From NCBI GenBank assembly GCA_002441135.1, contig DJVJ01000037.1:1-45694 (forward strand): a DNA stretch of 45,694 nucleotides, in the 5' to 3' direction. Within the stretch, counting starts at the first letter, position 1, and the number at the start of each line of letters is the position of its first letter. Below the pieces are notes generated by a model. That model saw nothing but the letters and a program-made list of their open reading frames with translations. It was not told the DNA's origin and ran no database searches. A program made the translations under genes and the position numbers. Positions 25,514 through 34,141 of the stretch are shown here, one piece after another. The DNA comes from Caryophanales bacterium UBA6259 (GTDB taxonomy: Bacteria > Bacillota > Bacilli > Tepidibacillales > Tepidibacillaceae).

Positions 25514-26735
25514 CTATTTTCTCTCCTTTACTATTCGTTAATTCTGCAGGATCAGCCTCATTATTCCAAACGTTATTCGTGGTCCATAGCAATTGACTTG
25601 GCGGATTATTTATCCCATTACTACCAGAAGTGATTTGAACACTTGCTCCTGCTTTAAGAATAAATCCGTTTGGAAAGCTATATACCTGATTACCAGCCAC
25701 ACTAGTTAATGTCCAGCCGGTCAACTCTATATCTATTGTCCCTATATTCTTAATGGTAGCCACCTCTTTAAAACGATCCACATTCACAAGCTTAATCGAG
25801 CTTGTGGCTTTTGCAGGTTGGTCGGTTTTCGTTGATTGTTCTGTTACTGTTACCCCATTCACAGTAAACTGAAGGCTTTTTCCATCACTAATTGCTATAA
25901 TAGTCCCTTGCTGATCTGTTCTATATACTTTGACATTAGAATTTGCCAATTTGTTTAAGGTTTCTCTATGTGGATGGCCATAGCTATTATCTACTCCTGC
26001 ACTAATCACTGCATATTTTGGGTTGACGGCTTTTAAAAAGCGATCTGATGTTGAGCTATGAGAGCCATGATGGCCCACCTTTAATACATCAGCAGCAATG
26101 TTTTGACTAAGCATATCCGCTTCTGCTATTTCTTCAGCATCTCCTGTGAAAAGAAAAGAAGTATTACCATAGCTTAGATGTAAAACCGCACTATAGTTAT
26201 TTAAATCTTCATATGCTTTTACTGGACCAACCAATGTTGCAGTAACTCCCTCTAGTGGAATAGTGACTCCTGCTTTTGCCGATTTAATCGATAACCCTTG
26301 TGCTTTAACCCCTTTTAGGAAATTTTCAAAGGTTTTAGAGGTATGAGAGACCTTTGGGGCATAGACCGATTCAACTTTAAATTCTTGAAGTACAGAGACT
26401 AAGCCAGCCATATGATCACTATGCGGATGGGTGGCAATCAGCACTTCTATATCATCCACTTTTAAGTCTTCTAAATAATTAACTAACATTTCCTCATTTC
26501 CAAGATCGCCCCCATCAATTAAAATATCCTCTCCAGCAGGCGTTTTAATATAGATGGCATCTCCTTGGCCAATATCTAGGTAATAGACCTTTAGGGTATT
26601 CTCCATTTCTAATATCGAAGAATTCCCTTGTTCAGAATTGGTTTCTGTTTGTACCGCTTGACACCCAAGTCCGCTAAGGAGTGCCAATGCCATTATTAGA
26701 CTTAGTAATCCCCTTTTAATCATTTCTTTCCTCAT
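25500..26735 (-). CDS. ComEC/Rec2-like MBL-fold lipoprotein with lamin-tail domain
   Basis: Exported lipoprotein of about 411 residues. The signal ends in SGLGC, and the cysteine would be lipidated. The MBL-fold domain resembles the extracellular hydrolase of competence protein ComEC: VYYLDIGQGDAIYIKTP, the metal site THPHSDHMAGL, LLFTGDAEE-type FLFTGDAEE and KVGHHGSHSSTSD. A C-terminal lamin-tail-like beta sandwich (VATIKNIGTIDIELTGWTL) follows, as in several secreted nucleases. It probably degrades DNA or another phosphodiester outside the cell. ATG at 26735 is chosen for the preceding AAGGAGGAG. No ComEC channel domain is present, so it is not the DNA-uptake pore. Confidence 0.88.
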   Translation of the reverse strand: MRKEMIKRGLLSLIMALALLSGLGCQAVQTETNSEQGNSSILEMENTLKVYYLDIGQGDAIYIKTPAGEDILIDGGDLGNEEMLVNYLEDLKVDDIEVLIATHPHSDHMAGLVSVLQEFKVESVYAPKVSHTSKTFENFLKGVKAQGLSIKSAKAGVTIPLEGVTATLVGPVKAYEDLNNYSAVLHLSYGNTSFLFTGDAEEIAEADMLSQNIAADVLKVGHHGSHSSTSDRFLKAVNPKYAVISAGVDNSYGHPHRETLNKLANSNVKVYRTDQQGTIIAISDGKSLQFTVNGVTVTEQSTKTDQPAKATSSIKLVNVDRFKEVATIKNIGTIDIELTGWTLTSVAGNQVYSFPNGFILKAGASVQITSGSNGINNPPSQLLWTTNNVWNNEADPAELTNSKGEKIDAIP

Positions 26736-26842
26736 AAATGCTCCTCCTTGTTGTGAATACAATAAATCTAGTATTTTTACTAACTCTCTTATTCTCTATC
26801 TTATTCTTCGAATCGTAGCTTTATTTTATGGAAGTTTTTTGT

Positions 26843-26870
26843 TTGAAATATTCATAATATTCTGTATAAT
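26843..26870 (+). promoter_or_regulatory. Sigma-A promoter
   Basis: TTGAAA and TATAAT spaced by 16 bases. Initiation near 26877 would leave a leader of only about 15 bases, starting almost at the ribosome site. Confidence 0.55.
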
Positions 26871-26891
26871 TGGAGATAAGGAGATGATATC

Positions 26892-27458
26892 ATGGCTAAC
26901 TTTACAAATTTCCCGATTAAAGAAAGAAACCTTTTTAATCTAAATAATGAGCAAATATTACGCTATTTAAAGACCTTCTCTGACCATAAAATTAGCTTCT
27001 GGAAAGAAGGAGCTCATCTCTTTACTATGCATCGTTTTGATGAAGGGTTACAAATTAAATTAATCTGGAATATGCACCATCCTGAGCAAGTAGGATTTGT
27101 TGAAGCAGGAGAAATCAACTTTAATAATTATTTTACCATTTTTCATCTTCTTTCGCTTATAGAGCAACAGTTCATTTCTTTAGAAGGCTATACATTTAAT
27201 TCCTATACTATTTTCGAATTTACTCCAGACAATTCCCTATATAATGCCTTTAGTACTATTTTTGCAGAAAATAGAGCAGCTATTGGGAAAGAGGATTATT
27301 ATAAGCTCGAATTTGAACTACAAAATCCAAGTATTATAGAGGATAATAATGAAAACTATTATTTTTTAGATATAATCATGGATGACTTTTTTGCTTCCAT
27401 TGATAACCTTGTAAAGTTTAGGGAGTATTTAAGGAGTAAAGGTATTGATATAGATTAA
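26892..27458 (+). CDS. Hypothetical protein
   Basis: Soluble acidic protein of 188 residues rich in aromatic residues (many Phe, Tyr and Asn). It has no signal peptide, membrane segment or motif I recognise. Alternating hydrophobic strands such as LFTMHRFDEGLQIKLIWN and YFLDIIMDDFFASIDNL suggest a compact alpha/beta fold. AAGGAGATGAT precedes the ATG, and a good promoter sits just upstream, so it is a real expressed gene. It stands alone, divergent from the ComEC-like operon and convergent with the BASS transporter. Confidence 0.6.
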   Translation: MANFTNFPIKERNLFNLNNEQILRYLKTFSDHKISFWKEGAHLFTMHRFDEGLQIKLIWNMHHPEQVGFVEAGEINFNNYFTIFHLLSLIEQQFISLEGYTFNSYTIFEFTPDNSLYNAFSTIFAENRAAIGKEDYYKLEFELQNPSIIEDNNENYYFLDIIMDDFFASIDNLVKFREYLRSKGIDID

Positions 27459-27481
27459 AAGCCCCCCCTTTTAATAAAATG

Positions 27482-27524
27482 AACCCTGTAAAATAGAACT
27501 TTTCAGCATCTATTTTGCAGGGTT
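27482..27524. terminator. Bidirectional terminator
   Basis: Sixteen-base arms carrying AACCCTG-AAAATAGA pair with one mismatch around an eleven-base loop, between converging genes. Confidence 0.8.
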
Positions 27525-27555
27525 TATTATTTTGAGAGGTAACATTTAATTATTT

Positions 27556-28518
27556 TTACAAAATTCGAAGACGTTCTGTTAGCTTACCATACCAGGTTGA
27601 GAATTGTATTTGCAATACAAAGGCCAAGGCTAGGATTAATGCTGCTTTTGTACCAAAGGAAATTGTTGCAATTCCGATTGCGATAGATAGATTTCTTAGC
27701 ACGGTACTATACACTAAGCTGATGCTATCTGCCCGATTAAATAACCATTTTCCAATGATTGTACTGATGAGGAAGTTTAAGAAGTAAAAAGCGATTAGAA
27801 TCATTAATGCTTTTGTTAAAGTAGAAATTTCAGCGATAAGTAATTTTCCATTAATACTTGTGATCACAAAAATGATGACGACTAATCCCCATGAGCTAAT
27901 AGCTGGAAACATCGGTTTGATTTTTGTGTTAAATTCCTCAATGGTATATTTTTTTAATAAAGAACGATAAATACGGTCTCCAATAATCATTGGAACGATA
28001 ATTACTAAAAATACTTTCATCACTAAAAACATCAAATTGGCTTCAATCACTTCACTAAACATGATGGTTAAATATACAGGAGTAATCAAAGCTCCCATGA
28101 TTAAACTAATGGCCGTTATTTTAATAGACGCAGAAACATTGCCTTTATAAACCATGGTCCATGAGATGGTCATTCCACTTGTAGGCAATAGTGAAGCTAA
28201 TGCTAAACCCGCAAAAAGCTCTGGCTCACCTTGTAACCAAACAACCCCTATTAAATAGGCTAAGGAAGGGATAATAAGGAAATTGATGATTGATGCAATC
28301 ACGAATAACTTCGTATGAGCAGTGCTTGCCATCTCTTTCCACTGAAATCCAATCATTGTTGGCAATACCATGGCAAAAATAGAAAGTGGCATTAAAGGTC
28401 GAACAAACGGATCATTAAAATAATTTCCAACGATAAGTCCAATAATCATACTTAGTAAAACAACGAAAGATAAGTGCTGAAATGGAAAATAGAGAATTTT
28501 TTTAAGCATTGTATTCAA
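27556..28518 (-). CDS. Bile acid:sodium symporter / ACR3-like family transporter
   Basis: Membrane protein of 320 residues with about ten helices in the BASS/ACR3 fold. Family-like segments are LASLLPTSGMTISWTMVYKG and VYSTVLRNLSIAIGIATISF. Relatives export arsenite or import bile acids, pantoate or other organic anions. The arsenite-specific cysteine of ACR3 (in its CIAMV motif) is absent, so arsenite export is not the first choice. TTG at 28518 has AGGAG four bases upstream; an in-frame ATG three codons later is too far. An 11-bp direct-repeat operator and a TATACT box lie upstream, suggesting control by an OmpR/PhoB-type response regulator. Confidence 0.75.
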   Translation of the reverse strand: MNTMLKKILYFPFQHLSFVVLLSMIIGLIVGNYFNDPFVRPLMPLSIFAMVLPTMIGFQWKEMASTAHTKLFVIASIINFLIIPSLAYLIGVVWLQGEPELFAGLALASLLPTSGMTISWTMVYKGNVSASIKITAISLIMGALITPVYLTIMFSEVIEANLMFLVMKVFLVIIVPMIIGDRIYRSLLKKYTIEEFNTKIKPMFPAISSWGLVVIIFVITSINGKLLIAEISTLTKALMILIAFYFLNFLISTIIGKWLFNRADSISLVYSTVLRNLSIAIGIATISFGTKAALILALAFVLQIQFSTWYGKLTERLRIL

Positions 28519-28554
28519 CTTTCTCCTATCCTATTTAAATTCTTAACTGAAATT

Positions 28555-28600
28555 AGTATATCATTAATTGTGAGTAAAGAGTGAACAAAGAGTGAGTAAA
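28555..28600 (-). promoter_or_regulatory. Triple 11-bp direct repeat and -10 box before the BASS transporter
   Basis: On the minus strand TTTACTCAC, TTTGTTCAC and TTTACTCAC follow one another with TC between (28600 to 28570), a period of exactly 11 bases. Nine bases later comes TATACT (28560-28555). The place of the -35 box falls in the repeats and has no -35 match. This is the architecture of promoters activated by PhoB/OmpR-type regulators. Confidence 0.6.
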
Positions 28601-28623
28601 TAATGGAGAGAATTGGAGGTCAC

Positions 28624-29253
28624 TTATAATCGATACATTTTCTTTAAGACAATCTCCTTTGGTAATACTCCTGCAGATAGTCTTACTAATAACAAATAAT
28701 TATAGTGAATCTTAAACAAAACCTGATAAATCCTCCCATTCATCACTTGCAGATGCTGGCTTGGTTGTAAATCATAGGCTGGTATTTTTTTTATATTATT
28801 TTTGTATCTCGCCGTGACTCGATGTACCCCATCAATAATCACGTACTTTTCTTTCAGTTGTGGATAATAGCCAATGATAATTGGATCTTGATTTTCCAAC
28901 GCGTAGTCCAAGTGCTCTTCATTATAATCTGCTTGAAGGACACTTGGTTTTATAATACTTATATCAATCATCTTAGGCTTCATTTTGATTTCCTTGATCA
29001 TCTCTTCAGCGCGATTAACATCCCAAGACATGGTATAAAATTGACCATTTCCTAGCTGAACATCTCTATTAAAATTTTGTTCTGGCCCTCTTATAATTGG
29101 ATAATCTTCCGCTTCCATTAGTAGGTTTCTGTATTTGGCAAATAGTTGATTGGCATTGCCTATTTTAAATCTTTTGTGAAAGCCAGATTTCCGTAAAAAA
29201 TAATAAAAGTATTCCTTAGTTAGAAATTGGTCTAATTGATAAAGATTGTTCAA
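28624..29253 (-). CDS. ParB/sulfiredoxin-fold protein
   Basis: Protein of about 209 residues. The central segment VIIDGVHRVTARYKNNIKKI carries the DG(x)HR signature of the ParB N-terminal/sulfiredoxin fold, which binds or hydrolyses nucleotides. The DNA-binding helix-turn-helix of chromosome-partition ParB is not apparent, and no ParA lies nearby, so partitioning is unlikely. The first 100 residues match nothing I know. TTG at 29253 is chosen because GGGAGGT lies seven bases before it. It is upstream of, and on the same strand as, the BASS transporter, which has its own promoter. Confidence 0.6.
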   Translation of the reverse strand: MNNLYQLDQFLTKEYFYYFLRKSGFHKRFKIGNANQLFAKYRNLLMEAEDYPIIRGPEQNFNRDVQLGNGQFYTMSWDVNRAEEMIKEIKMKPKMIDISIIKPSVLQADYNEEHLDYALENQDPIIIGYYPQLKEKYVIIDGVHRVTARYKNNIKKIPAYDLQPSQHLQVMNGRIYQVLFKIHYNYLLLVRLSAGVLPKEIVLKKMYRL

Positions 29254-29389
29254 GATGATACCTCCCATTCTCGAGTTAAAGAAATTATATGAATAGAGAA
29301 AATTTTCATACCAACTTTAGACCTAAAAATATGATAAGATGACAATATAATTTAGTGGCTTATCTTGTAAATAAAGGAGATTTTTTTCT

Positions 29390-30334
29390 ATGGAAGAGTT
29401 AAGACAAAAGCTTGAAGAATTAAAGGGCAACTTAAATAAAGTCATTATCGGCAAGGAAAAGGAGCTTGAGCTAATCTTAGCTGCTTTACTTGCTGAAGGC
29501 CACGTTCTATTAGAAGATGTGCCTGGGACAGGGAAAACGATTTTAGCGAGAAGCTTAGCGAAATCTATCAATAGCTCATTTAGTAGAATCCAGTTCACGC
29601 CCGATTTATTACCGAATGATATTGTCGGTATTCACTTTTTCAATCAAAAAAATCAGGAGTTCGAATGGAAGCCAGGCCCTATCCATGCACATATCGTCTT
29701 AGCGGACGAGCTTAATCGAACAACACCAAGAAGTCAATCCGCATTATTAGAAGCGATGGCAGAAAAGCAAGTTACAGTCGATGGCAAAACAATTTTGCTA
29801 CCAAAGCCTTTCTTTGTCGTAGCAACCCAAAATCCAATTGAGACTGAAGGAACCTTTCCTTTACCAGAAGCCCAATTAGATCGTTTTATTATAAAGCTAT
29901 CCCTTGGCTATCCAACATTTGAAGAAGAGATGATGATGATTCATCGTTTTAAAGAGAACAATCCTTTAGAACAGCTAGAAGCGGTGATTCAAGCTGAAGA
30001 TATCCAACAGATGCAAAGCGACGTAAAAAAAGTGCATATTAACGAAGATCTGATTACCTATATCAGCAAAATTATCCATGCATTAAGAACTCACAAGGAA
30101 ATTGAGGTTGGACCAAGCCCACGTGCAACATTAGCACTTGTTCGCTTTGTCCAAGCACTAAGCTTCATTCGTGGAAGAAGTTTTGTTTTGCCAGAGGATA
30201 TCCAGGAAGCAGTGGTGCCTGTTTTGGAGCATCGCTTAATGATTGGAATGGATATTTCGTTACAAAAAACGGCAAAGGATCTCGTTATAGAAACTGTAAA
30301 TCAAATCTCTGTGCCTCTTGAAGACATAAGGTGA
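29390..30334 (+). CDS. MoxR-family AAA+ ATPase
   Basis: Cytoplasmic chaperone-like ATPase of 314 residues. Walker A is EDVPGTGKTILARSLA, Walker B and following are VLADELNRTTPRSQSALLEA, sensor 1 is VATQNPIE, and the lid domain is at the C-terminus. MoxR proteins help assemble or activate enzyme and membrane complexes and usually act with a DUF58 partner, which is the next gene, four bases downstream. AAAGGAG precedes the ATG. The target complex is unknown. Confidence 0.93.
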   Translation: MEELRQKLEELKGNLNKVIIGKEKELELILAALLAEGHVLLEDVPGTGKTILARSLAKSINSSFSRIQFTPDLLPNDIVGIHFFNQKNQEFEWKPGPIHAHIVLADELNRTTPRSQSALLEAMAEKQVTVDGKTILLPKPFFVVATQNPIETEGTFPLPEAQLDRFIIKLSLGYPTFEEEMMMIHRFKENNPLEQLEAVIQAEDIQQMQSDVKKVHINEDLITYISKIIHALRTHKEIEVGPSPRATLALVRFVQALSFIRGRSFVLPEDIQEAVVPVLEHRLMIGMDISLQKTAKDLVIETVNQISVPLEDIR

Positions 30335-30338
30335 TAAA

Positions 30339-31511
30339 ATGTTCAATCATCCATCCACCTATTTTGTTGTTCTTCTTTTGGGAGTAGGATTTGTCTACCA
30401 GCAGGATCTTTTAATCATTTTAGGGCTGTTCGTACTTTCCCTTTTTCTTTTAAGTTATTTATGGATTAGCTCAGGGAGTAGATATTTGAAGGTTAAAGGG
30501 GAGAATTCCTTAAAAGCAACCTTTAGAGATACCCCCTTTAGCATAGCTTATACTATTGAAAATAGCGGATTTCTTCCGTATATCAATGGGAGCTTTTTTT
30601 TCACGCTTCATCGAGATATTATGGTTGAGAATTTGCCAGTAGTAAAAGTAGAAGGGTATTACCATACCTATCAGATTAATGTAAGTCTACCGCCCAAAAG
30701 TATTGTCCATCATACGCTTTCTTTAAGAATAAATAAAAGAGGAAATTATTATCTTGGGGATACGAGTTTAGTTATTGCTGACCCCTTTTCCTATTCATCA
30801 GCAACGATCTTTAACTTTTTACCGATGGAAATCGCAATCTATCCAGAAATAAAGCCCATACCATCTCCGATTCGTAATCTTTTTCGACCGAATGGGAATA
30901 CACGGACCAATCAACGGATTTTTGAAGACCGCATGTTACCAAAAGGAGCAAGAGAGTACACTCCACAGGATCCTTTTTACAAGATTGATTGGAAGCAAAC
31001 AGGACGGATGGGTAGTTTATATACCAAGGAATTTGAGCAATCGGCCAATCAAGAAATCTGGATATTAGCCAACTTAAAAACTAGTGATAACCCAATAGAG
31101 GGATTAAATGAAGAAAAGGTGGAAGAGGTTATTTCTACCGTTGCCTCATACGCCTACACCCTTTCTCAAAAAGGCCAATCTTATCTGATTATGAAAAATG
31201 CAAAGCTAGCAAAGGTCAATTCCTTATATACATTATATGCTGGTTCAAAAAAAGATGTGGGCTATATTCTATATGAGCTAGCCCGATTAAAAAGCTATAA
31301 AACGGTGGATTTTATTCATACCTTAAAGGCAGTGAAAAAGCATAGCATTTCCTATAAGCCGATTATTCTACTTGTAAGTGCCTATTTTTCCGAGCGGATA
31401 TTAAAACAGGTTGAATTACTCAAACGTGAAGGGTATCGGATTCATTTAATAAATCCAGAAAAATATAGTAATGGGGAGCTTCAGGATGAATTGGTGGCAA
31501 AGGTTCGCTAA
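30339..31511 (+). CDS. DUF58 domain protein (MoxR partner)
   Basis: Protein of 390 residues. Two transmembrane segments lie at the N-terminus (about residues 5-45), then a beta-rich region, then the DUF58 signature LPKGAREYTPQDPFYKIDWK at about residues 204-223 and a von Willebrand-A-like C-terminal half. DUF58 proteins are thought to work as adaptors for MoxR ATPases at the membrane. The GTGATAAAATG junction couples it to moxR, and its end overlaps the next gene by 26 bases, so the three genes form one operon. Confidence 0.88.
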   Translation: MFNHPSTYFVVLLLGVGFVYQQDLLIILGLFVLSLFLLSYLWISSGSRYLKVKGENSLKATFRDTPFSIAYTIENSGFLPYINGSFFFTLHRDIMVENLPVVKVEGYYHTYQINVSLPPKSIVHHTLSLRINKRGNYYLGDTSLVIADPFSYSSATIFNFLPMEIAIYPEIKPIPSPIRNLFRPNGNTRTNQRIFEDRMLPKGAREYTPQDPFYKIDWKQTGRMGSLYTKEFEQSANQEIWILANLKTSDNPIEGLNEEKVEEVISTVASYAYTLSQKGQSYLIMKNAKLAKVNSLYTLYAGSKKDVGYILYELARLKSYKTVDFIHTLKAVKKHSISYKPIILLVSAYFSERILKQVELLKREGYRIHLINPEKYSNGELQDELVAKVR

Positions 31512-32739
31512 ACTAACAAATAAAAGCTTAATATACCTAGTGGAAAGCTATATTCTGTTTATGGTAGGATTGCTTTTCTTAAGGAGTTCCTTTTCTTTAC
31601 AGCCTTTTCAGCTGTGGATTGTTTTTGTCTTGCTTTCTCTTTCCACCTTATTAGATAAAAAGAAGCTAATTCCTACCTATAGTTTAATCGTTGGGTTATT
31701 CCTTCTAGGAATTCTCTATTATTCATTTTCATTGATTCCTTGGGTTACTTTCTTCCTTATCCTTATATGGCGATTTTCTGTTTTGGAGCAGAAGAAAGAG
31801 ATTAATATAGGTATTTTCACCACTCATTTATTTTACTATATTGGATTATCTGTTTTTTTAATTCTGGTGAAGCCTTTTTTTGTAATTCCGATCACTGCTA
31901 ATTCCATTTTATTCTCTTATTTTATTCTTTTACTTTCCTATATTGTGTTTGGCGTAATGCAGCAAGTAGAAAAAACTGCTTTGGACAGAAATCTAATCAA
32001 GTCCTTGTCTATTTTACTAGGGATTATTGTTCTATCGATTGGGGCTGTTTTTACTTTTTTTTATGTGATTAAGAAACCGTTGTTGTTCCTGTATATCATA
32101 ATTAGAGATGTTATTAGTGCTTTTCTGCTGTTTATCGCAAAGATAGTATCATCCCTTGTTATGATGATTTATGCCAATGCTCCTAAGGAACGGCAAAATG
32201 TAGTTCAAGAGTTATTACAGATTACTCCACCTGATGAAGAAGCTCAAGAAATTATACCGCAAGTAGACCATTCGAACTTTGCAATCTATTTTGAGCGTTT
32301 TCTTCTATTTATGTTTGTACTTGGATTGATTTTCTTGGTCTATAAAATTATTCAAAGAATTCAATTAAACAATCATAAAAATGCACCATCAGCCGTTAAA
32401 ATGGCAGAAGAAAGAGTAGGATATCAAAGAAAAATACAAGCAAGACGATTTATTTCAGCCAATGTATTTAGAAAGCTTTATCAGCAATGGATTGTTTGGT
32501 TAGTGAGGAAAAGGAAGCTACCGGTTGATTCGGTTAATCATAGTTTAACTTCAAGTGAAGTGAACGAAAAAATAGCGGCATCCTATCCTGATATTTCGCC
32601 AGAGGTGAGGAAAATCACTGCGGATTACCAGCGGATACGATATGGAAATGAAGCAGCTAGTGTGTCAGAGAAGGAATTTAAAACGTTGATTAAGTATATA
32701 AAAGGGCAAATTAAAGTGCAGGATAAAGAGAAAAGATAG
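31486..32739 (+). CDS. Polytopic membrane protein with DUF4129-like C-terminus
   Basis: About 417 residues. Roughly seven hydrophobic helices (residues 10-210) are followed by an acidic loop, another helix (FAIYFERFLLFMFVLGLIFL) and a cytoplasmic tail of 110 residues. The tail contains FRKLYQQWIVWLVRKRKLPV and resembles DUF4129, the third gene of many MoxR-DUF58 operons. In most such operons a transglutaminase-core protein fills this position; no catalytic Cys-His-Asp domain is visible here. ATG at 31486 has GGGGAG eight bases upstream, making it better than ATG at 31471. Confidence 0.7.
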   Translation: MNWWQRFAKLTNKSLIYLVESYILFMVGLLFLRSSFSLQPFQLWIVFVLLSLSTLLDKKKLIPTYSLIVGLFLLGILYYSFSLIPWVTFFLILIWRFSVLEQKKEINIGIFTTHLFYYIGLSVFLILVKPFFVIPITANSILFSYFILLLSYIVFGVMQQVEKTALDRNLIKSLSILLGIIVLSIGAVFTFFYVIKKPLLFLYIIIRDVISAFLLFIAKIVSSLVMMIYANAPKERQNVVQELLQITPPDEEAQEIIPQVDHSNFAIYFERFLLFMFVLGLIFLVYKIIQRIQLNNHKNAPSAVKMAEERVGYQRKIQARRFISANVFRKLYQQWIVWLVRKRKLPVDSVNHSLTSSEVNEKIAASYPDISPEVRKITADYQRIRYGNEAASVSEKEFKTLIKYIKGQIKVQDKEKR

Positions 32740-32748
32740 TAAAATATA

Positions 32749-32807
32749 CCAAAATATAACAAAAGGGGCCAGGCCCCTTTTGTTAGGCCCCTTTTGTTAT
32801 ATTTTGT
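32749..32807. repeat. Long palindromic repeat, copy A (GGGGCC core, terminator-like)
   Basis: Perfect 21-base arms at 32750-32770 and 32786-32806 run from CAAAATATAAC to AAAAGGGGCC. The 15 bases between them repeat part of an arm (AGGCCCCTTTTGTTA), as if a unit had been duplicated. It lies between converging genes and probably ends both. Copy B is at 39620-39668. Confidence 0.85.
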
Positions 32808-32815
32808 AAACAACA

Positions 32816-33973
32816 TTATTTTTCTGGCACATATACCCTTGTTTTGTTGGAACCAAGAATTAAAAAAGCACCTGTAATTAAAAATATGCTAGTAAAGCCT
32901 AGTAAATTAGCGAAAGCACCAAATAGAATTGGGCCTAAAACTTGGGTTAGTCGATTTGAGGTTAATCTTAATCCTAAGCCTTCTCCAACTCGGTCTTCTG
33001 GTAAGGAAAGAATGGTAGTAGTAATCGATAATGGCTGACCAATGCCTAAGCCCATGCCTAGTGCTAAGGACAAAAGATATAAAACAATTAGTTGATCAAA
33101 AAAAGGAATGATCAGAAAGATAACTCCTGAAATTAGAATCGATCCCAGAATAACATGATTTCTACCATAACGGTCTAGTAAAGCTGGCATTACCCAACGA
33201 ATTAAAATACCTGCCCCTGCATTTAAAGCAATAATAATTCCTATTGTAGTATCAGATATACCATTATTGGTAGCAATCAATGGAAAATAAGTAACAAAAA
33301 TATCCTTTCCAATAAGTATTAAAGAGCTAATAAGAAACGCTCTTCTAACGTTTACAATGGATAAAAGCTCAAAAATATTTCCAGTTGACGATTGTTTTTT
33401 CTTACCATTCTCCTCATGCTTTTCTTTTAAGAATATTGTAGATATTGTAGAAAGTAATCCTACGATTCCTAAATATAAAAATGCATGCGAATAACCAAAA
33501 TGATCAGAAAAGGGTCCTCCGATTAATGGACCTATTAAACTTCCTATCGATACACCAATACTAAAAATTGCTACATTCTGTTCTCTTTTCTTTGGATCCT
33601 TTGTATGACCAGCATAGCTTTGAGCTGCTACTGCTAATATGGTTTGGGTAATGCCTGCAATTAATTGTGAAAATCCAATACCAACAATAGTAGGAAAGTA
33701 AAAAGGAATGACCAATGCAATACTACCGAAAAAGGTACTAAACATCAGCGGTCTTTTTGACCCAACTTTATCAACCCATTTCCCCATCTTGATGGCATAG
33801 AGAAGCGGGAAAAAGGAATATAAGGCGACAATTACCCCAATTACCCATGGGCTTGTATTTAACTGATTAGCTAGCATTAAAGAAATAAGTGGTCTTGTAC
33901 CTGCAATTCCAATCATAAAAAATGCAGATATAGTAGCAATAATGTAATAATCTATTGATCTGTTCTCTCCCAT
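32816..33973 (-). CDS. MFS transporter
   Basis: Membrane protein of 385 residues with about twelve helices. The loop between helices 2 and 3 reads KMGKWVDKVGSKRPL, an MFS motif A variant, and the second half repeats it as PALLDRYGRNHVI. The C-terminus has RLTSNRLTQVLGPILFGAFA. It resembles drug or sugar efflux MFS proteins, with the substrate unknown. The ATG has AGGTGATG eleven bases upstream. It is monocistronic and ends against repeat copy A. Confidence 0.9.
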   Translation of the reverse strand: MGENRSIDYYIIATISAFFMIGIAGTRPLISLMLANQLNTSPWVIGVIVALYSFFPLLYAIKMGKWVDKVGSKRPLMFSTFFGSIALVIPFYFPTIVGIGFSQLIAGITQTILAVAAQSYAGHTKDPKKREQNVAIFSIGVSIGSLIGPLIGGPFSDHFGYSHAFLYLGIVGLLSTISTIFLKEKHEENGKKKQSSTGNIFELLSIVNVRRAFLISSLILIGKDIFVTYFPLIATNNGISDTTIGIIIALNAGAGILIRWVMPALLDRYGRNHVILGSILISGVIFLIIPFFDQLIVLYLLSLALGMGLGIGQPLSITTTILSLPEDRVGEGLGLRLTSNRLTQVLGPILFGAFANLLGFTSIFLITGAFLILGSNKTRVYVPEK

Positions 33974-34062
33974 GAGGTCATCACCTTCTGAAATATTTCT
34001 ATTCTCTAAATATATTATATTAAATTATACAAAAAACTTCTTCGTATTTAAAACAAAAAAAA

Positions 34063-34090
34063 GAATGTAGAGAAAAATCACTCTACATTC
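34063..34090 (-). terminator. Terminator of the InhA gene
   Basis: Perfect ten-base arms GAATGTAGAG and complement with an eight-base loop, followed by nine T on the minus strand. Confidence 0.9.
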
Positions 34091-34141
34091 TCGTTCAAAT
34101 TTGAACTATATATGCTATCTGTGCGGGGAGGCAACAGACAC

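Noticed and set aside
27556..28518. Arsenite exporter Acr3
   Set aside because: The family fold fits, but the arsenite-linked cysteine motif is missing and no ars genes are nearby.
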